From: Oceanirhabdus sp942490885
GTDB lineage: Bacteria > Bacillota > Clostridia > Clostridiales > Clostridiaceae
DNA length: 64,000 bases
Direction: 5' to 3'
Assembly (NCBI GenBank): GCA_942490885.1
Contig: CALNYT010000002.1
Coordinates: 1,860,001-1,924,000, forward strand
The position numbers were made by a program, and so were the translations under genes. This document shows positions 32,011 through 41,490 of the stretch, piece after piece; the stretch's first letter is position 1; each line of letters starts with the position of its first letter. The notes under the pieces were generated by a model, which saw nothing but the letters and a program-made list of their open reading frames with translations, had not been told where the DNA came from and made no database searches.

Positions 32011-34653
32011 ATGAATCAAGAAGTTACTTTAGCTAAAAATTATGATCCAAAAGAATTTGAAGATCGTTTGTATAAATGGTGGGAAGAAGAGGGGTTTTTC
32101 ACTCCTAAGGTAGATAGGAATAAGAAGCCTTATTCAATTATGATGCCACCACCAAATATTACTGGGCAGCTGCATTTAGGGCATGCTCTTGATAATACAT
32201 TACAAGATATCTTAATAAGAACTAAGAGGATGCAAGGATATTGTACATTATGGCTTCCAGGGGAGGACCATGCAAGTATAGCTACAGAAGTAAGAGTAGA
32301 AAAAGCTTTAATAGAAGAGGGATTAGATAAGAAAGAAATGGGAAGAGAAGCATTCCTTGAGAGAGTTTGGGAATGGTCTAATCAATATAGAAATAGAATC
32401 AGAACTCAGTTAAAGAAGGTAGGAGTTTCTGCAGACTTTACAAGAGAAGCATTCACTATGGATGAGAACTTAAGTAAAGCTGTAAGAAAAGTTTTTGTTA
32501 AGCTTTATGAAGAGGGGCTTATATACCAAGGAAACAGAATAACAAACTGGTGTCCGAATTGTATGACAGCTATTTCAGATGCTGAAATAGAGCATGAAGA
32601 GCATGAAGGTCACTTCTGGCACATTAAATATCCAGTAAAGGATTCTGATATAACATTAGAGATTGCAACTACTAGACCAGAGACATTATTAGGAGATACA
32701 GCAGTTGCAGTTAATCCAGCTGATGAAAGATATGGTCATTTAGTAGGGGAAACACTTATACTTCCACTAGTGGGTAGAGAAATTCCTATAGTTGCGGATG
32801 AGTATGTTGACCTAGAATTTGGTACTGGTGCAGTTAAGATAACACCGGCACATGACCCTAATGATTTTCAAGTTGGTAAAAGACACAACCTTCCTGAAAT
32901 TAAAGTTCTGAATAATGATGGAACAATCGTTGAAGGATATGGAAGATACAGCGGTATGGATAGATATGAAGCAAGAAAGGCAATGGTTGCTGATCTTGAA
33001 GAACAAGGATTACTAGTTAAAGTTAAAGAACATAGCCACAATGTAGGAACACACGATAGATGTAAAACAGTTGTAGAACCAATGATATCAACTCAATGGT
33101 ATGTTAAAATGGAGCAGCTTGCAGAACCTGCAAGAAAAGCTGTAAGAGAAAAGCAGACTAAGTTTGTTCCTGAGAGATTTGAAAAGACTTACTTCAACTG
33201 GATGGATAACATTCAAGATTGGTGTATTTCAAGACAGCTATGGTGGGGACACAGAATTCCCGTTTGGTACTGTCAGGAGTGTGGAGAAATAATAGTTTCA
33301 ATGGAAGATCCAACTCATTGCTCTAAATGTAACAGTGAAAGTATTGAACAAGATAAGGACGTTCTAGATACTTGGTTCTCATCAGCGCTATGGCCTTTCT
33401 CAACATTAGGTTGGCCAGATAAAACAGAGGATCTTGATTATTTCTACCCAACGAGTACATTAGTAACAGGTTATGATATCATATTCTTCTGGGTTGCTAG
33501 GATGATATTCTCAGGTATTCATAATATGGGAGAAGTACCATTTGAAAATGTACTTATGCATGGAATAGTAAGAGCTAGTGATGGAAGAAAGATGTCTAAA
33601 TCACTAGATAACGGAGTAGATCCTTTAGAGGTTATAGATAAGTATGGTGCTGATGCACTTAGATTCTCTCTAATAACAGGAAATTCAACTGGAAATGATA
33701 TTAGATACTACGAAGAGAGAGTAGAAGCGGCAAGAAACTTCGCAAATAAGATTTGGAACGCTTCAAGATTTGTTATGATGAACCTTGATAAGGAAATCAT
33801 GTACAAATACAAGGATAGCAAGAACTACTCAATAGCTGATAAGTGGATATTATCAAGAATGAATGATGTTGTTAAAGAAGTAACTGAAAACATCGAGAAG
33901 TTTGAATTAGGAATTGCAACACAGAAGGTTTATGAATTTATGTGGAATGAGTTCTGTGATTGGTACATTGAACTTGTTAAGCCAGTATTCTTCAGTGATG
34001 ATGAGGAGGCAAAAGGAGTTGCGTACAATGTACTATATACTGTATTAACTACTGGACTTAAACTTCTTCACCCTGTAATGCCTTATATTACAGAGGAGAT
34101 ATACTTAAATCTTGAAACTGGAGATAAGAGTATCACAATTTCTAGTTGGCCTGAGTTCTGTGAAGAGTTTAAGAATGAGCAAGTTGAGAAGGAGATGGCG
34201 CTTGTAATTGAAGCTATCAAAGCTATAAGAAATGTTAGAGCTGAGATGAACGTACCTAACTCAAGAAAAGCTAAGTTATTTATACTTGCAACTGAGGGAG
34301 CAGAGGCATTCGAAGGTGGAAAGATTTACTTTGAGAAGCTTGCATCTGCTAGTGAAGTTATATTAATAAATGCTAAAGAAGACGCTCCAGAAAATGCAGT
34401 TGCTGCTGTTACAAAAGGCGCTGAGATATTCATGCCAATCCTTGATCTTGTTGATGTTGAAAAAGAGATTGAGAGATTGAATAAAGAGAAAGAAAAACTA
34501 GCAAAAGAAATTGATAGAGTTGAAAAGAAGCTTTCAAATGAAAGATTCATTAGCAAGGCTCCAGAAGAAGTTGTAAATGAAGAGAAAGAAAAAGAAAAGA
34601 AATATAGAGAGATGTATGCATCTGTTATTGAAAGAATAGAAAGCTTACAATAA
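32011..34653 (+). CDS. valS: Valyl-tRNA synthetase
   Basis: This class I synthetase of 880 residues attaches valine to tRNA-Val. It has the HIGH-type motif PPPNITGQLHLGHAL near residue 45 and the editing (CP1) domain with TTRPETLLGDTAVAVNP. The zinc-ribbon cysteines lie in WYCQECGEI and HCSKCN, and the catalytic KMSKSLDNG motif follows. The C-terminal coiled coil (LVDVEKEIERLNKEKEKLAKE) is the tRNA-binding arm. I prefer the ATG at 32011, 8 nt after AAAGGAG, over the ATG two codons upstream, which sits too close. Expression is controlled by the T-box upstream. Confidence 0.97.
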   Translation: MNQEVTLAKNYDPKEFEDRLYKWWEEEGFFTPKVDRNKKPYSIMMPPPNITGQLHLGHALDNTLQDILIRTKRMQGYCTLWLPGEDHASIATEVRVEKALIEEGLDKKEMGREAFLERVWEWSNQYRNRIRTQLKKVGVSADFTREAFTMDENLSKAVRKVFVKLYEEGLIYQGNRITNWCPNCMTAISDAEIEHEEHEGHFWHIKYPVKDSDITLEIATTRPETLLGDTAVAVNPADERYGHLVGETLILPLVGREIPIVADEYVDLEFGTGAVKITPAHDPNDFQVGKRHNLPEIKVLNNDGTIVEGYGRYSGMDRYEARKAMVADLEEQGLLVKVKEHSHNVGTHDRCKTVVEPMISTQWYVKMEQLAEPARKAVREKQTKFVPERFEKTYFNWMDNIQDWCISRQLWWGHRIPVWYCQECGEIIVSMEDPTHCSKCNSESIEQDKDVLDTWFSSALWPFSTLGWPDKTEDLDYFYPTSTLVTGYDIIFFWVARMIFSGIHNMGEVPFENVLMHGIVRASDGRKMSKSLDNGVDPLEVIDKYGADALRFSLITGNSTGNDIRYYEERVEAARNFANKIWNASRFVMMNLDKEIMYKYKDSKNYSIADKWILSRMNDVVKEVTENIEKFELGIATQKVYEFMWNEFCDWYIELVKPVFFSDDEEAKGVAYNVLYTVLTTGLKLLHPVMPYITEEIYLNLETGDKSITISSWPEFCEEFKNEQVEKEMALVIEAIKAIRNVRAEMNVPNSRKAKLFILATEGAEAFEGGKIYFEKLASASEVILINAKEDAPENAVAAVTKGAEIFMPILDLVDVEKEIERLNKEKEKLAKEIDRVEKKLSNERFISKAPEEVVNEEKEKEKKYREMYASVIERIESLQ

Positions 34654-34660
34654 TATTTAT

Positions 34661-34693
34661 AAGGGCAAATTCTTAATTGAATTTGCCCTTTAG
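34661..34693 (+). terminator. valS terminator
   Basis: AAGGGCAAATTC (34661-34672) pairs with GAATTTGCCCTT (34679-34690) around a 6-nt loop. No further signal is seen before the next gene. Confidence 0.85.
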
Positions 34694-34890
34694 CTTGTTA
34701 AAAAAGCTCAACCAAGGCTTCGATAAGGTTCTCTGAGCGACTTGTTTGCTTAGATATTTGTCCTTGAATTTTTTTATGTGGTTTGATATTCTAAGGATAA
34801 AAAATAAAGCAGTACCAATATTTTCTTAAAATTACCTTAAATTTGATTATTTGTATTTAAAAAGTAATATAATTTAGGAGAGGTGATTTT

Positions 34891-35910
34891 TTGAAAGAGA
34901 ATAAAATTAAATCATTAGTAGATCAAAATGGAATGTTGAATTTGGGTACATATAATTATCCTCTAGAGAATGTAAATATGTTGGACTATGTAAATCCATC
35001 TAGAAAAAAAACACTACGTAAATTGAAGTATAGAAGATTGAAAGAGTGGGAAGCATTTCAAGCAGGGAATGATAGGTTTTTTGTTTTGGGAGCAGTATAT
35101 AATATCAAATTGATGGCTATGAATATATTAATTATTTATGACAAAGAAAAAGATAAAATATATGAGTATAGAGAGAATTGTTTTGAGAGAAAATTGAGAA
35201 TGTGCAATGGAATATTAGACAGTGTAACAGAATGTAAACTAAAAAAATCCAGTATTAAATTTATTAATAAGTTACAATCTGGAGAGGTGAAAATTCATTG
35301 TTGTGCAAGAGGGGATAAGTCAAAACCAGATTTAGAAATTGAGATAATAGGAAGTCATATAATTGATCCAAGTGTGATATGTCATCCCTTTGATATTAAT
35401 AGAGCTCTTTATTCTCACAAGGAGATTATGAGAATGAAAGGGAAAATGACTATTGGTGAGGAAAAAGTTATTTTTAATGAAGATGAAGCATTCATGATAA
35501 TTGATGAGCACAAAGGAGCATATCCTCATAAAATGCGATATGATTGGGCTACTGGTTATGGATTTGGGGAAAATGGGAATCTAGTAGGGTTCAATCTAAC
35601 AGACAATCAGGTAATCCAACCTGATAAATATAATGAAAACTGTTTATGGAATTATAAAAAATATGAGTTGCCTAATATAAAATTTTCGCATGTGAATCAA
35701 AGACTATGGAATATAAAGGATGAAAATGGCAAAGTAGATATAGAATTTACTATTTTAAATCAGTATGAATTAAAGTTTAATTATGGAATTATTTATAGTG
35801 ATTATGAAGCGCCATTTGGAGTTTTTAATGGAAAAATTCATACGGATGATGGAATCTTTATAATGAAAGATTTCTTTGGTATGGGAGAGAAAAAAAGATT
35901 GAAATTATAA
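34891..35910 (+). CDS. DUF2804 family protein
   Basis: This 339-residue cytosolic protein of unknown function starts with TTG after GGAGAGGTGA. The DUF2804 pattern is seen in YNIKLMAMNILIIYDKE, in DEHKGAYPHKMRYDWATGYG (the conserved D-HKG-YP...W-WATG motif, about 207-226), and in GNLVGFNLTDNQ. The C-terminus (YEAPFGVFNGKI) also fits. No cofactor motif or transmembrane segment is seen. It is a single-gene unit between two terminators, and nothing around it suggests a role. Confidence 0.85.
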   Translation: MKENKIKSLVDQNGMLNLGTYNYPLENVNMLDYVNPSRKKTLRKLKYRRLKEWEAFQAGNDRFFVLGAVYNIKLMAMNILIIYDKEKDKIYEYRENCFERKLRMCNGILDSVTECKLKKSSIKFINKLQSGEVKIHCCARGDKSKPDLEIEIIGSHIIDPSVICHPFDINRALYSHKEIMRMKGKMTIGEEKVIFNEDEAFMIIDEHKGAYPHKMRYDWATGYGFGENGNLVGFNLTDNQVIQPDKYNENCLWNYKKYELPNIKFSHVNQRLWNIKDENGKVDIEFTILNQYELKFNYGIIYSDYEAPFGVFNGKIHTDDGIFIMKDFFGMGEKKRLKL

Positions 35911-35911
35911 T

Positions 35912-35947
35912 ATAAATAGGCTATCTTTTGGTAGCCTATTTATTATT
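35912..35947 (+). terminator. Terminator after DUF2804 gene
   Basis: ATAAATAGGCTA (35912-35923) pairs with TAGCCTATTTAT (35932-35943) around an 8-nt loop. A weaker AT hairpin, AATACATAA/TTATGTATT, follows at 36013-36036 in the leader of the ECF gene. Confidence 0.82.
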
Positions 35948-36077
35948 TGTGTAATTGTATCCGTACATTTGATAAAAATGAAGTAATCAATATAATAGAT
36001 AGTAAGGAGAATAATACATAAATTTACTTATGTATTTTAAATGTTATGTAAATTTTAATATTGTGGAGGGGTTAGAT

Positions 36078-36620
36078 ATGAATAATGAGGTGGTAAGAAA
36101 AAAAACTGGTACAAAGGATATAGCTTTCATGGGATTATTTATAGCTATTGTTTATGTAGCAACAGCATTTATTCTCATACCTGGGCCAACAGAGGGTGGG
36201 TTAATCCACATGGGAAATGTGGCGCATTTTACTATAGCAATGGTATTTGGAAGAAAAAAAGGTGCAATTTCTGGAGCTTTTGGAATGGCTTTATTTGATT
36301 TATTGAGTCCATGGGCAGCGTGGGCACCATATACTTTCGTAATTAGATTTGCTATAGGATATGCTATTGGAGCTATAGCGCATATGAATGGTAAAAAAGG
36401 AGCTAGTCTACTTCAAAATATTATTAGTTTAATTCCAGCAACTATCATAATGATAGGTGGATATTATATTGCAGAAGGAATTATGTATGGGAATTGGATA
36501 TCTCCTGCTGCATCAATACCAGGAAATGCTACTCAATGTGTGATTGGAGCGATTTCAATCATTATAGCGCCAATATTAATAAAAACTTTTAAGGCAAGAA
36601 GAATAGATATAGAAAGTTAA
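36078..36620 (+). CDS. ECF transporter S-component (vitamin uptake)
   Basis: This 180-residue protein has about six membrane helices and the ECF S-component features: DIAFMGLFIAIVYVATAF (helix 1, for docking on the T-component), GLIHMGNVAHFTIAMVFG, and GAFGMALFDLLSPWAAWAPYTF. It binds a small vitamin-like molecule and shares an energising module encoded elsewhere. The substrate is unknown; the downstream PLP-type aminotransferase hints at a B6 vitamer. I chose the ATG at 36078, preceded by GGAGGGG, over an earlier ATG without one. The next gene begins 13 bp later. Confidence 0.85.
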   Translation: MNNEVVRKKTGTKDIAFMGLFIAIVYVATAFILIPGPTEGGLIHMGNVAHFTIAMVFGRKKGAISGAFGMALFDLLSPWAAWAPYTFVIRFAIGYAIGAIAHMNGKKGASLLQNIISLIPATIIMIGGYYIAEGIMYGNWISPAASIPGNATQCVIGAISIIIAPILIKTFKARRIDIES

Positions 36621-36633
36621 GGAGTCGAGAATT

Positions 36634-37767
36634 ATGGGGAAATTGATAATGACACCAGGGCCGACATTTATACATGAAGATGTAAGAAGGGTCATGGCAA
36701 AGGAAATTACAAATCCAGATTTAGATTTAGAATTTTATGAGATTTACAAGGATACTTGTGATGGATTAAAAACTATTCTTAATACTAGAGAAGATGTCAT
36801 AATTCTTTCAGGAGAAGGAATACTCGGTCTTGAGGCAGCATGTGCTTCACTAATAGAAGAAGGAGATAAAGCTCTTTGCATTGAGAATGGGATTTTTGGT
36901 GAAGGATTTGGTGATTTTGTTGAGATATATGGTGGAGAAGTAACGTATTTTAGAGGTGATAGGAAAAAAGGTTTAGAATATCACTTAATAGAGGCGTTTT
37001 TAAAAGAACATAATGATTTTAAAGTAGCGACATTAGTTCATTGTGAAACACCATCAGGTATAACAAACGATATTGAAGATATATGCAAATTATTGAATTC
37101 ATATGGCATCTTAACAGTTGTTGATGCTGTATCAAGTATCGGTGGAGAAAAAATAAATGTTGATGAGTGGAAAATAGATATTGCTCTTGGGGGTTCTCAA
37201 AAATGTTTATCTGCACCACCAGGATTGACATTTATGAGTGTAAGTGAAAGAGCTTATAAGGCAATGAAAACAAGAAAAAGTAAGATAAGAGGATTTTATT
37301 TGAACCTACTCATTTGGCAAGGGTGGTATGAGAATAAATGGTTCCCATATACTCAACCTATTAGTGATATATATGCTTTGAATGAGGCTGTAAACAGAAT
37401 GATAAATGATAAAGAAAGAATAAATAGACATAAAAGAATTGCTGAGGCTTGTAGAGCTAGTCTGGAAGCGGCGGGATTAGAATTATTTACATGTGATAGC
37501 CATTCAAATACAGTTACAACTGTTATTTTGCCTGAGAATGTGAATTATAGTGAATTTAACAGAATAATGTTAGAAGAGCATAGTGTTATGATTGCTGGTG
37601 CTTTTGGTTTTTTAAAGGATAAAGTATTTAGAATCGGACATATGGGAGAAAATTGTAGAGTAGGAAGAATGGTCGAAACTTTAAAAGCAATACATGAAAC
37701 TATGGATAAACTTGGAGTTGTTCTTAATGAGGAACTTTATGTAGCTTTCTTAAAAAAATTGAAGTAG
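36634..37767 (+). CDS. Class V aminotransferase (alanine-glyoxylate/pyridoxamine-pyruvate type)
   Basis: This 377-residue PLP-fold enzyme has the class V pattern: MTPGPTFIHEDVRRVM, LSGEGILGLEAACASL, the conserved CETPSGITNDI, DAVSSIGGEKINVDEW and the Schiff-base Lys in GGSQKCLSAPPG. The C-terminal half (FPYTQPISDIYALNEAV, FRIGHMGENCRVGR) also fits. Relatives transfer amino groups between alanine/serine and glyoxylate/pyruvate, or act on pyridoxamine. Tight coupling to an ECF vitamin S-component makes a role in B6 salvage worth considering; that is inference. Confidence 0.85.
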   Translation: MGKLIMTPGPTFIHEDVRRVMAKEITNPDLDLEFYEIYKDTCDGLKTILNTREDVIILSGEGILGLEAACASLIEEGDKALCIENGIFGEGFGDFVEIYGGEVTYFRGDRKKGLEYHLIEAFLKEHNDFKVATLVHCETPSGITNDIEDICKLLNSYGILTVVDAVSSIGGEKINVDEWKIDIALGGSQKCLSAPPGLTFMSVSERAYKAMKTRKSKIRGFYLNLLIWQGWYENKWFPYTQPISDIYALNEAVNRMINDKERINRHKRIAEACRASLEAAGLELFTCDSHSNTVTTVILPENVNYSEFNRIMLEEHSVMIAGAFGFLKDKVFRIGHMGENCRVGRMVETLKAIHETMDKLGVVLNEELYVAFLKKLK

Positions 37768-37775
37768 ACTATGAT

Positions 37776-37816
37776 AAATGGAGAATAGGTGAAAAAGAGC
37801 CTATTCTCCATTTGAA
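37776..37816 (+). terminator. Terminator after aminotransferase gene
   Basis: AAATGGAGAATAGG (37776-37789) pairs perfectly with CCTATTCTCCATTT (37800-37813). The T-run is short (TTTG). folC starts 36 bp later. Confidence 0.75.
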
Positions 37817-37851
37817 GTTTGTTATGATATAATATTTCAGAGGTGATGAAT

Positions 37852-39168
37852 ATGAATTATTGTGAAGCTATGGAGTTTTTAAATAGTTCTTCAAAATTTG
37901 GTATGAAACTTGGATTAGATAGAATTACAAAGATGCTTGAATTATTGGGCAATCCTCATAAAGGATTAAAGTTTATACATATTGCAGGAACAAATGGTAA
38001 AGGCTCAACTACGGCGATGATATCAAGCGCACTTATTGAAGCAGGGTATAAAACAGGTATGTATACTTCACCATTTATTGAAGCCTTTGAAGAGAGAATA
38101 CAAGTAGATGGTAATAATATTCCTAAAATTAAAGTTGCAGAATATATGATCAAGATTAAGAATGTAAGTGAAGAAATGAAAGTATTTGATTTAGGAGAAA
38201 TTACTTATTTTGAAATTGTAACTGCTCTTGGATTTTTATATTTTAACGAGATGAAAATTGATATTGGAGTAATAGAAGTAGGATTAGGGGGAAGATATGA
38301 TGCAACGAATGTAATAGATCCAATTCTTACTATCATTACATCTATAAGTTATGACCATACACAAATATTAGGCAATACTATAAGTGAAATTGCTTTCGAA
38401 AAAGCTGGAATCATAAAGGAAGGTATACCTGTTGTGTTGTATCCTGTTGTAGAAGAGGCACACAATACCATAAAGAAAGTTGCTCAAGAGAAAAATGCAG
38501 ATATCCTTTACTTAGATAGAAATATGGCAACAATAGAGGAGATAGATAAAAGTACAACTAAAGAGAATGCAATTCAAAGATTAATTATTAAATATAACAA
38601 TAATGAAATGAATATTAAACTTCCATTAGTAGGCGCACATCAAGTAATGAACTGTTTAGTGGCTGTTAACAGCTTATTTAAGCTAAATGAACAAGGAATG
38701 GATATTACAGAGGATAATATAATAAAAGGCATAGAGAAGGTGAAATGGCCAGGTAGAATGGAATTAATGATTAAGGAACCAAGGTTTGTAATAGACGGTG
38801 CTCATAATATAGATGGGATTAGGTATTTAAAAGAAAATTTAAAGGACTATTATGAATATGAAAAATTATATATCCTAGTTGGTATTCTTAGTGATAAAGA
38901 TATTGATGAGATGATTAAGATAATTGCTGTGGAAGGTGATGAAATAATTGCACTAACACCAAACAACATAAGAGCTGAGAATAGTGATAAATTGGGTAAA
39001 AAGATAGCTGTTTATAATCCTAATGTAAAAGCAATGGATAACTACACTGAAGCAATTGAATATGTTTTATCTAAAGCTGGAGATAAAGATTTGATAATTG
39101 CTTGTGGCTCTTTGTATTTGATTGGTGAGCTTAGAGGAATTATTAAAAAACTTAAAAGAAATGGATAA
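37852..39168 (+). CDS. folC: Folylpolyglutamate synthase/dihydrofolate synthase
   Basis: This 438-residue enzyme adds glutamate to (dihydro)folates and may also make dihydrofolate from dihydropteroate. It shows the Mur-ligase-fold P-loop HIAGTNGKGSTTAMISSAL, the TSPFIEAFEERIQVDG motif, VGLGGRYDATNVI and SYDHTQILGNTISEIAFEKAGIIK. The C-terminal domain begins near WPGRMELM with VIDGAHNIDGI. I chose the ATG at 37852, 5 nt after AGGTGA; earlier starts overlap the ribosome site. Confidence 0.93.
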   Translation: MNYCEAMEFLNSSSKFGMKLGLDRITKMLELLGNPHKGLKFIHIAGTNGKGSTTAMISSALIEAGYKTGMYTSPFIEAFEERIQVDGNNIPKIKVAEYMIKIKNVSEEMKVFDLGEITYFEIVTALGFLYFNEMKIDIGVIEVGLGGRYDATNVIDPILTIITSISYDHTQILGNTISEIAFEKAGIIKEGIPVVLYPVVEEAHNTIKKVAQEKNADILYLDRNMATIEEIDKSTTKENAIQRLIIKYNNNEMNIKLPLVGAHQVMNCLVAVNSLFKLNEQGMDITEDNIIKGIEKVKWPGRMELMIKEPRFVIDGAHNIDGIRYLKENLKDYYEYEKLYILVGILSDKDIDEMIKIIAVEGDEIIALTPNNIRAENSDKLGKKIAVYNPNVKAMDNYTEAIEYVLSKAGDKDLIIACGSLYLIGELRGIIKKLKRNG

Positions 39169-39173
39169 TTGAT

Positions 39174-39225
39174 AATGTAGAATTGAGAATGAAGGAGGGT
39201 TCTGACTGATGTCAGAACCTACATT
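39174..39225 (+). repeat. Intergenic modular repeat, hairpin module only
   Basis: AATGTAG...CTACATT encloses AATTGAGAATGAAGGA and the perfect hairpin GGTTCTGAC-TGAT-GTCAGAACC. The layout (AATTGAGAATGA-GGA, then TTCTG/CAGAA, then CTACATT) matches, in reverse, the first half of the repeats at 39365-39490 and 46968-47095. Confidence 0.65.
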
Positions 39226-39251
39226 GAGAATATAAAAAAATATAAATATCT

Positions 39252-39290
39252 ACACACCACTTCGGGGTAACGGAGTGGTGTGTTTTTATT
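39252..39290 (+). terminator. folC terminator
   Basis: ACACACCACT (39252-39261) pairs with AGTGGTGTGT (39274-39283) and is followed by TTTTATT. Confidence 0.85.
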
Positions 39291-39364
39291 AAATATATTT
39301 TATATAGATCTCTTTTTTAAAAAGATGTTGAATAATAAAATTTTACTCCTTTGAATTAAATCAA

Positions 39365-39490
39365 AATTTATAATTGTAATACAAGATTTTATCTTTAGAT
39401 AAAATGAGTGAAAACCTCTTGTCCCAAAGAACGATATAATATAGTTTCTGAGTAAGCAGAAATATCCATCATTCTCAATTCTCCATTTTC
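39365..39490 (-). repeat. Intergenic modular repeat, full-length copy
   Basis: Read on the minus strand: GGAGAATTGAGAATGATGGA, a TTCTGC/CAGAA hairpin, CTATATTATATC, TTCTTTGGGACAAGAGG, then TTTTCACTCATTTTATC with its hairpin partner GATAAAATCTTGTA. The same order of modules occurs at 46968-47095 (-) and, with changes, at 45298-45410 (+). Confidence 0.75.
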
Positions 39491-39501
39491 AATTTCTTTT
39501 C

Positions 39502-39753
39502 TTAAGCCTTTACTAAAATTAATTCTTCAATAGCTAAAGCTAATTGATCTGGACAAGAAGTGCTCTTACGACCGCATGTTATGCCTTTTAGACGAGTAAC
39601 AACTTCTTGAGGAGTTAGGCCTTCAACTAAAGTAGATATTCCAATTAAATTACCAGGACATCCGCCAACAAACTCTATATTTGTTAATTTACCCTCTTTT
39701 AATTCAAAATTTATGTTCTTTGCACATACACCTTTTGTAGAATAATTATACAT
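39502..39753 (-). CDS. TSCPD domain protein (TIGR03905-type)
   Basis: This 83-residue protein has four cysteines in the TSCPD pattern: GVCAKNINFEL, FVGGCPGNLIG, GITCGRKSTSCPDQLA. The domain is named from that Thr-Ser-Cys-Pro-Asp stretch and is also found at the C-terminus of class II ribonucleotide reductases. Stand-alone members are common in clostridia and of unknown function; the cysteines suggest metal binding. The ATG at 39753 follows GGAGG. An upstream extension of 18 codons lacks any ribosome site. Confidence 0.88.
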   Translation of the reverse strand: MYNYSTKGVCAKNINFELKEGKLTNIEFVGGCPGNLIGISTLVEGLTPQEVVTRLKGITCGRKSTSCPDQLALAIEELILVKA

Positions 39754-39941
39754 AATAAGCCTCCATGATTCTATTTGAACTGTCAAAAGATTAGTGTTTC
39801 TTCCCACTTAACCTCTTAATTATAAATAAATAAACCCCCTATGGGTACCTTAAAATTATACTAAATTTCTGAAAATTAATCAATGAATTATCTATCCATT
39901 TGTAAAGATGTTTCATAATATAATGTGAGGAGGTGATAAAC

Positions 39942-40829
39942 TTGGATTATCTATGTACTTGCAATATGGCCTCAGATGATATAACGATTTTTGACGCAGA
40001 GAGCTGTAGGATAGTTAGTACTTATAAATTAAGTGAGAATGAGGAGCGGATTGGACCACACGGCATATGTAGTATTGAAAAAAGAATATTTACTGCCAAT
40101 AGATATAGTAAAGGAATTTCTATAATAGATTTGGATAACGAAAAAAGATTAAATATTAATATTGGAGTAAGTTGCACGGATATAGCTGGGTTTGGTGAGC
40201 GATTATTTATACTATGTGGAGATTCTAACAATATTATTGTATATAATAATAAGAATTATGAAATCGAAAGTTTGATACCATGTGGTAATCTTCCGCATAG
40301 TATATGGATAGAGAAAGAGAAAAGAATTATCTTAACATCAAACTTATATGATGATTCACTTACAGTTATAAATTTAGATAATTACAGTAATATAAAAAAG
40401 ATAAAAGTTGGAGTATATCCTATGAGTGTTCTTACAACTACTGACAATGAGTATGCTTTAGTATGCGAATCAAATATTGGAATGGAGTGCAAGGGAAGTT
40501 TAAGTCTAGTGTCTATGAAAAACTATAAGGTGATAAATAGAGTTACCGTAAGTAAGTCACCTATGGATATGTATTATGATGGGGAAAAATGCTATGTGTC
40601 TAATTTTGCAGATGGGATTATTTCGGTTATAGATGTTGAAAAATGGAAGTTGGTTGATGAAATTAATGTAGGTGGTATGCCTCGAGGAATAATTGGACAT
40701 AAGGATTCGCTGTATATTTGTGATAGTTATAATGATAGTCTAATAATAGTAGATATTAAAGCTCGTACAAAAAAAACAATTCCCATTGGGAAAGAGCCAA
40801 TGAGAATTGTTAAAATACTTACTCTATAA
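39942..40829 (+). CDS. YncE/YVTN-type beta-propeller protein
   Basis: This 295-residue protein is built of about seven repeats of roughly 40 residues with the YVTN-like pattern: DDITIFDAESCRIVSTYKL, then GISIIDLDNEKR, SLTVINLDNYSNIKKIKVG, GIISVIDVEKWKLVDEINVG and SLIIVDIKARTKKTIPIG. It has no signal peptide. The propeller probably binds a protein or small ligand; the role is unknown. I chose the TTG at 39942, 8 nt after AGGAGG; a GTG at 39933 overlaps that site. Its last 11 bp overlap the convergent DUF4364 gene. Confidence 0.82.
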   Translation: MDYLCTCNMASDDITIFDAESCRIVSTYKLSENEERIGPHGICSIEKRIFTANRYSKGISIIDLDNEKRLNINIGVSCTDIAGFGERLFILCGDSNNIIVYNNKNYEIESLIPCGNLPHSIWIEKEKRIILTSNLYDDSLTVINLDNYSNIKKIKVGVYPMSVLTTTDNEYALVCESNIGMECKGSLSLVSMKNYKVINRVTVSKSPMDMYYDGEKCYVSNFADGIISVIDVEKWKLVDEINVGGMPRGIIGHKDSLYICDSYNDSLIIVDIKARTKKTIPIGKEPMRIVKILTL

Positions 40830-41343
40830 GAGTTTTGATTATTTTATCATAAATCTCTGAAGAGTTATTTTTCCATCTTTTGCAAAGATCACTTGCTTGA
40901 GATTTTGATCCTACACTCAATTTAAGATCTATGAGAACTGAACCGTTTTCATAAGCACTTAACTCAACTATGAAAAAGTTATTTTCATCAATTGTGTAAT
41001 CTGCGTTTACGGTTATCTGTTTTTTGATGTTATCAATATTTTTACTTAGGTAATCATCTAAAAGATCTTTTTTTTCTTGAGAAATTCTATTTGAAAACAT
41101 AGAAAGAACAGTAATACCTTGATCGCTAATCTCAAGCATATGTTTTCCGTTATGCTCAATATTCTTTAATAAATCAGATGACACTAGCTCAAATATATAC
41201 TGCTGAAGGGTAAAATAATTCAGCAAGTTATTCGATAAAACAAGCTCAGTTAATGATATGTTAGATATTGGCATATTTATTTTTTTTGCTATAAAAAGAA
41301 GCAATAATTTACTTTCTGCTAATTCGGTAAATGAATTCTGCAT
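40819..41343 (-). CDS. DUF4364 family protein (predicted winged-helix)
   Basis: This 174-residue protein has an N-terminal winged-helix-like segment (ESKLLLLFIAKKINMPISN, LVLSNNLLNYFTLQQYI) and a C-terminal alpha/beta part (YTIDENNFFIVELSAYENGS). DUF4364 is widespread in clostridia, usually near cell-cycle or envelope genes, and is probably a transcription regulator; its targets are not known. It ends inside the last 11 bp of the propeller gene and is divergent from the deacetylase gene. Confidence 0.87.
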   Translation of the reverse strand: MQNSFTELAESKLLLLFIAKKINMPISNISLTELVLSNNLLNYFTLQQYIFELVSSDLLKNIEHNGKHMLEISDQGITVLSMFSNRISQEKKDLLDDYLSKNIDNIKKQITVNADYTIDENNFFIVELSAYENGSVLIDLKLSVGSKSQASDLCKRWKNNSSEIYDKIIKTLIE

Positions 41344-41490
41344 TATTAACCTCCTTAAACAAGAATTTAATGCTATTAATAATTATAACATAAAATTTAT
41401 TACTTGGAAGACTATAAATATTTTTTTGAATAGTTTAAAACATATATGAATATAAATTAATAGAGAAAAACTTATAAAAGGAGGGGTGAG

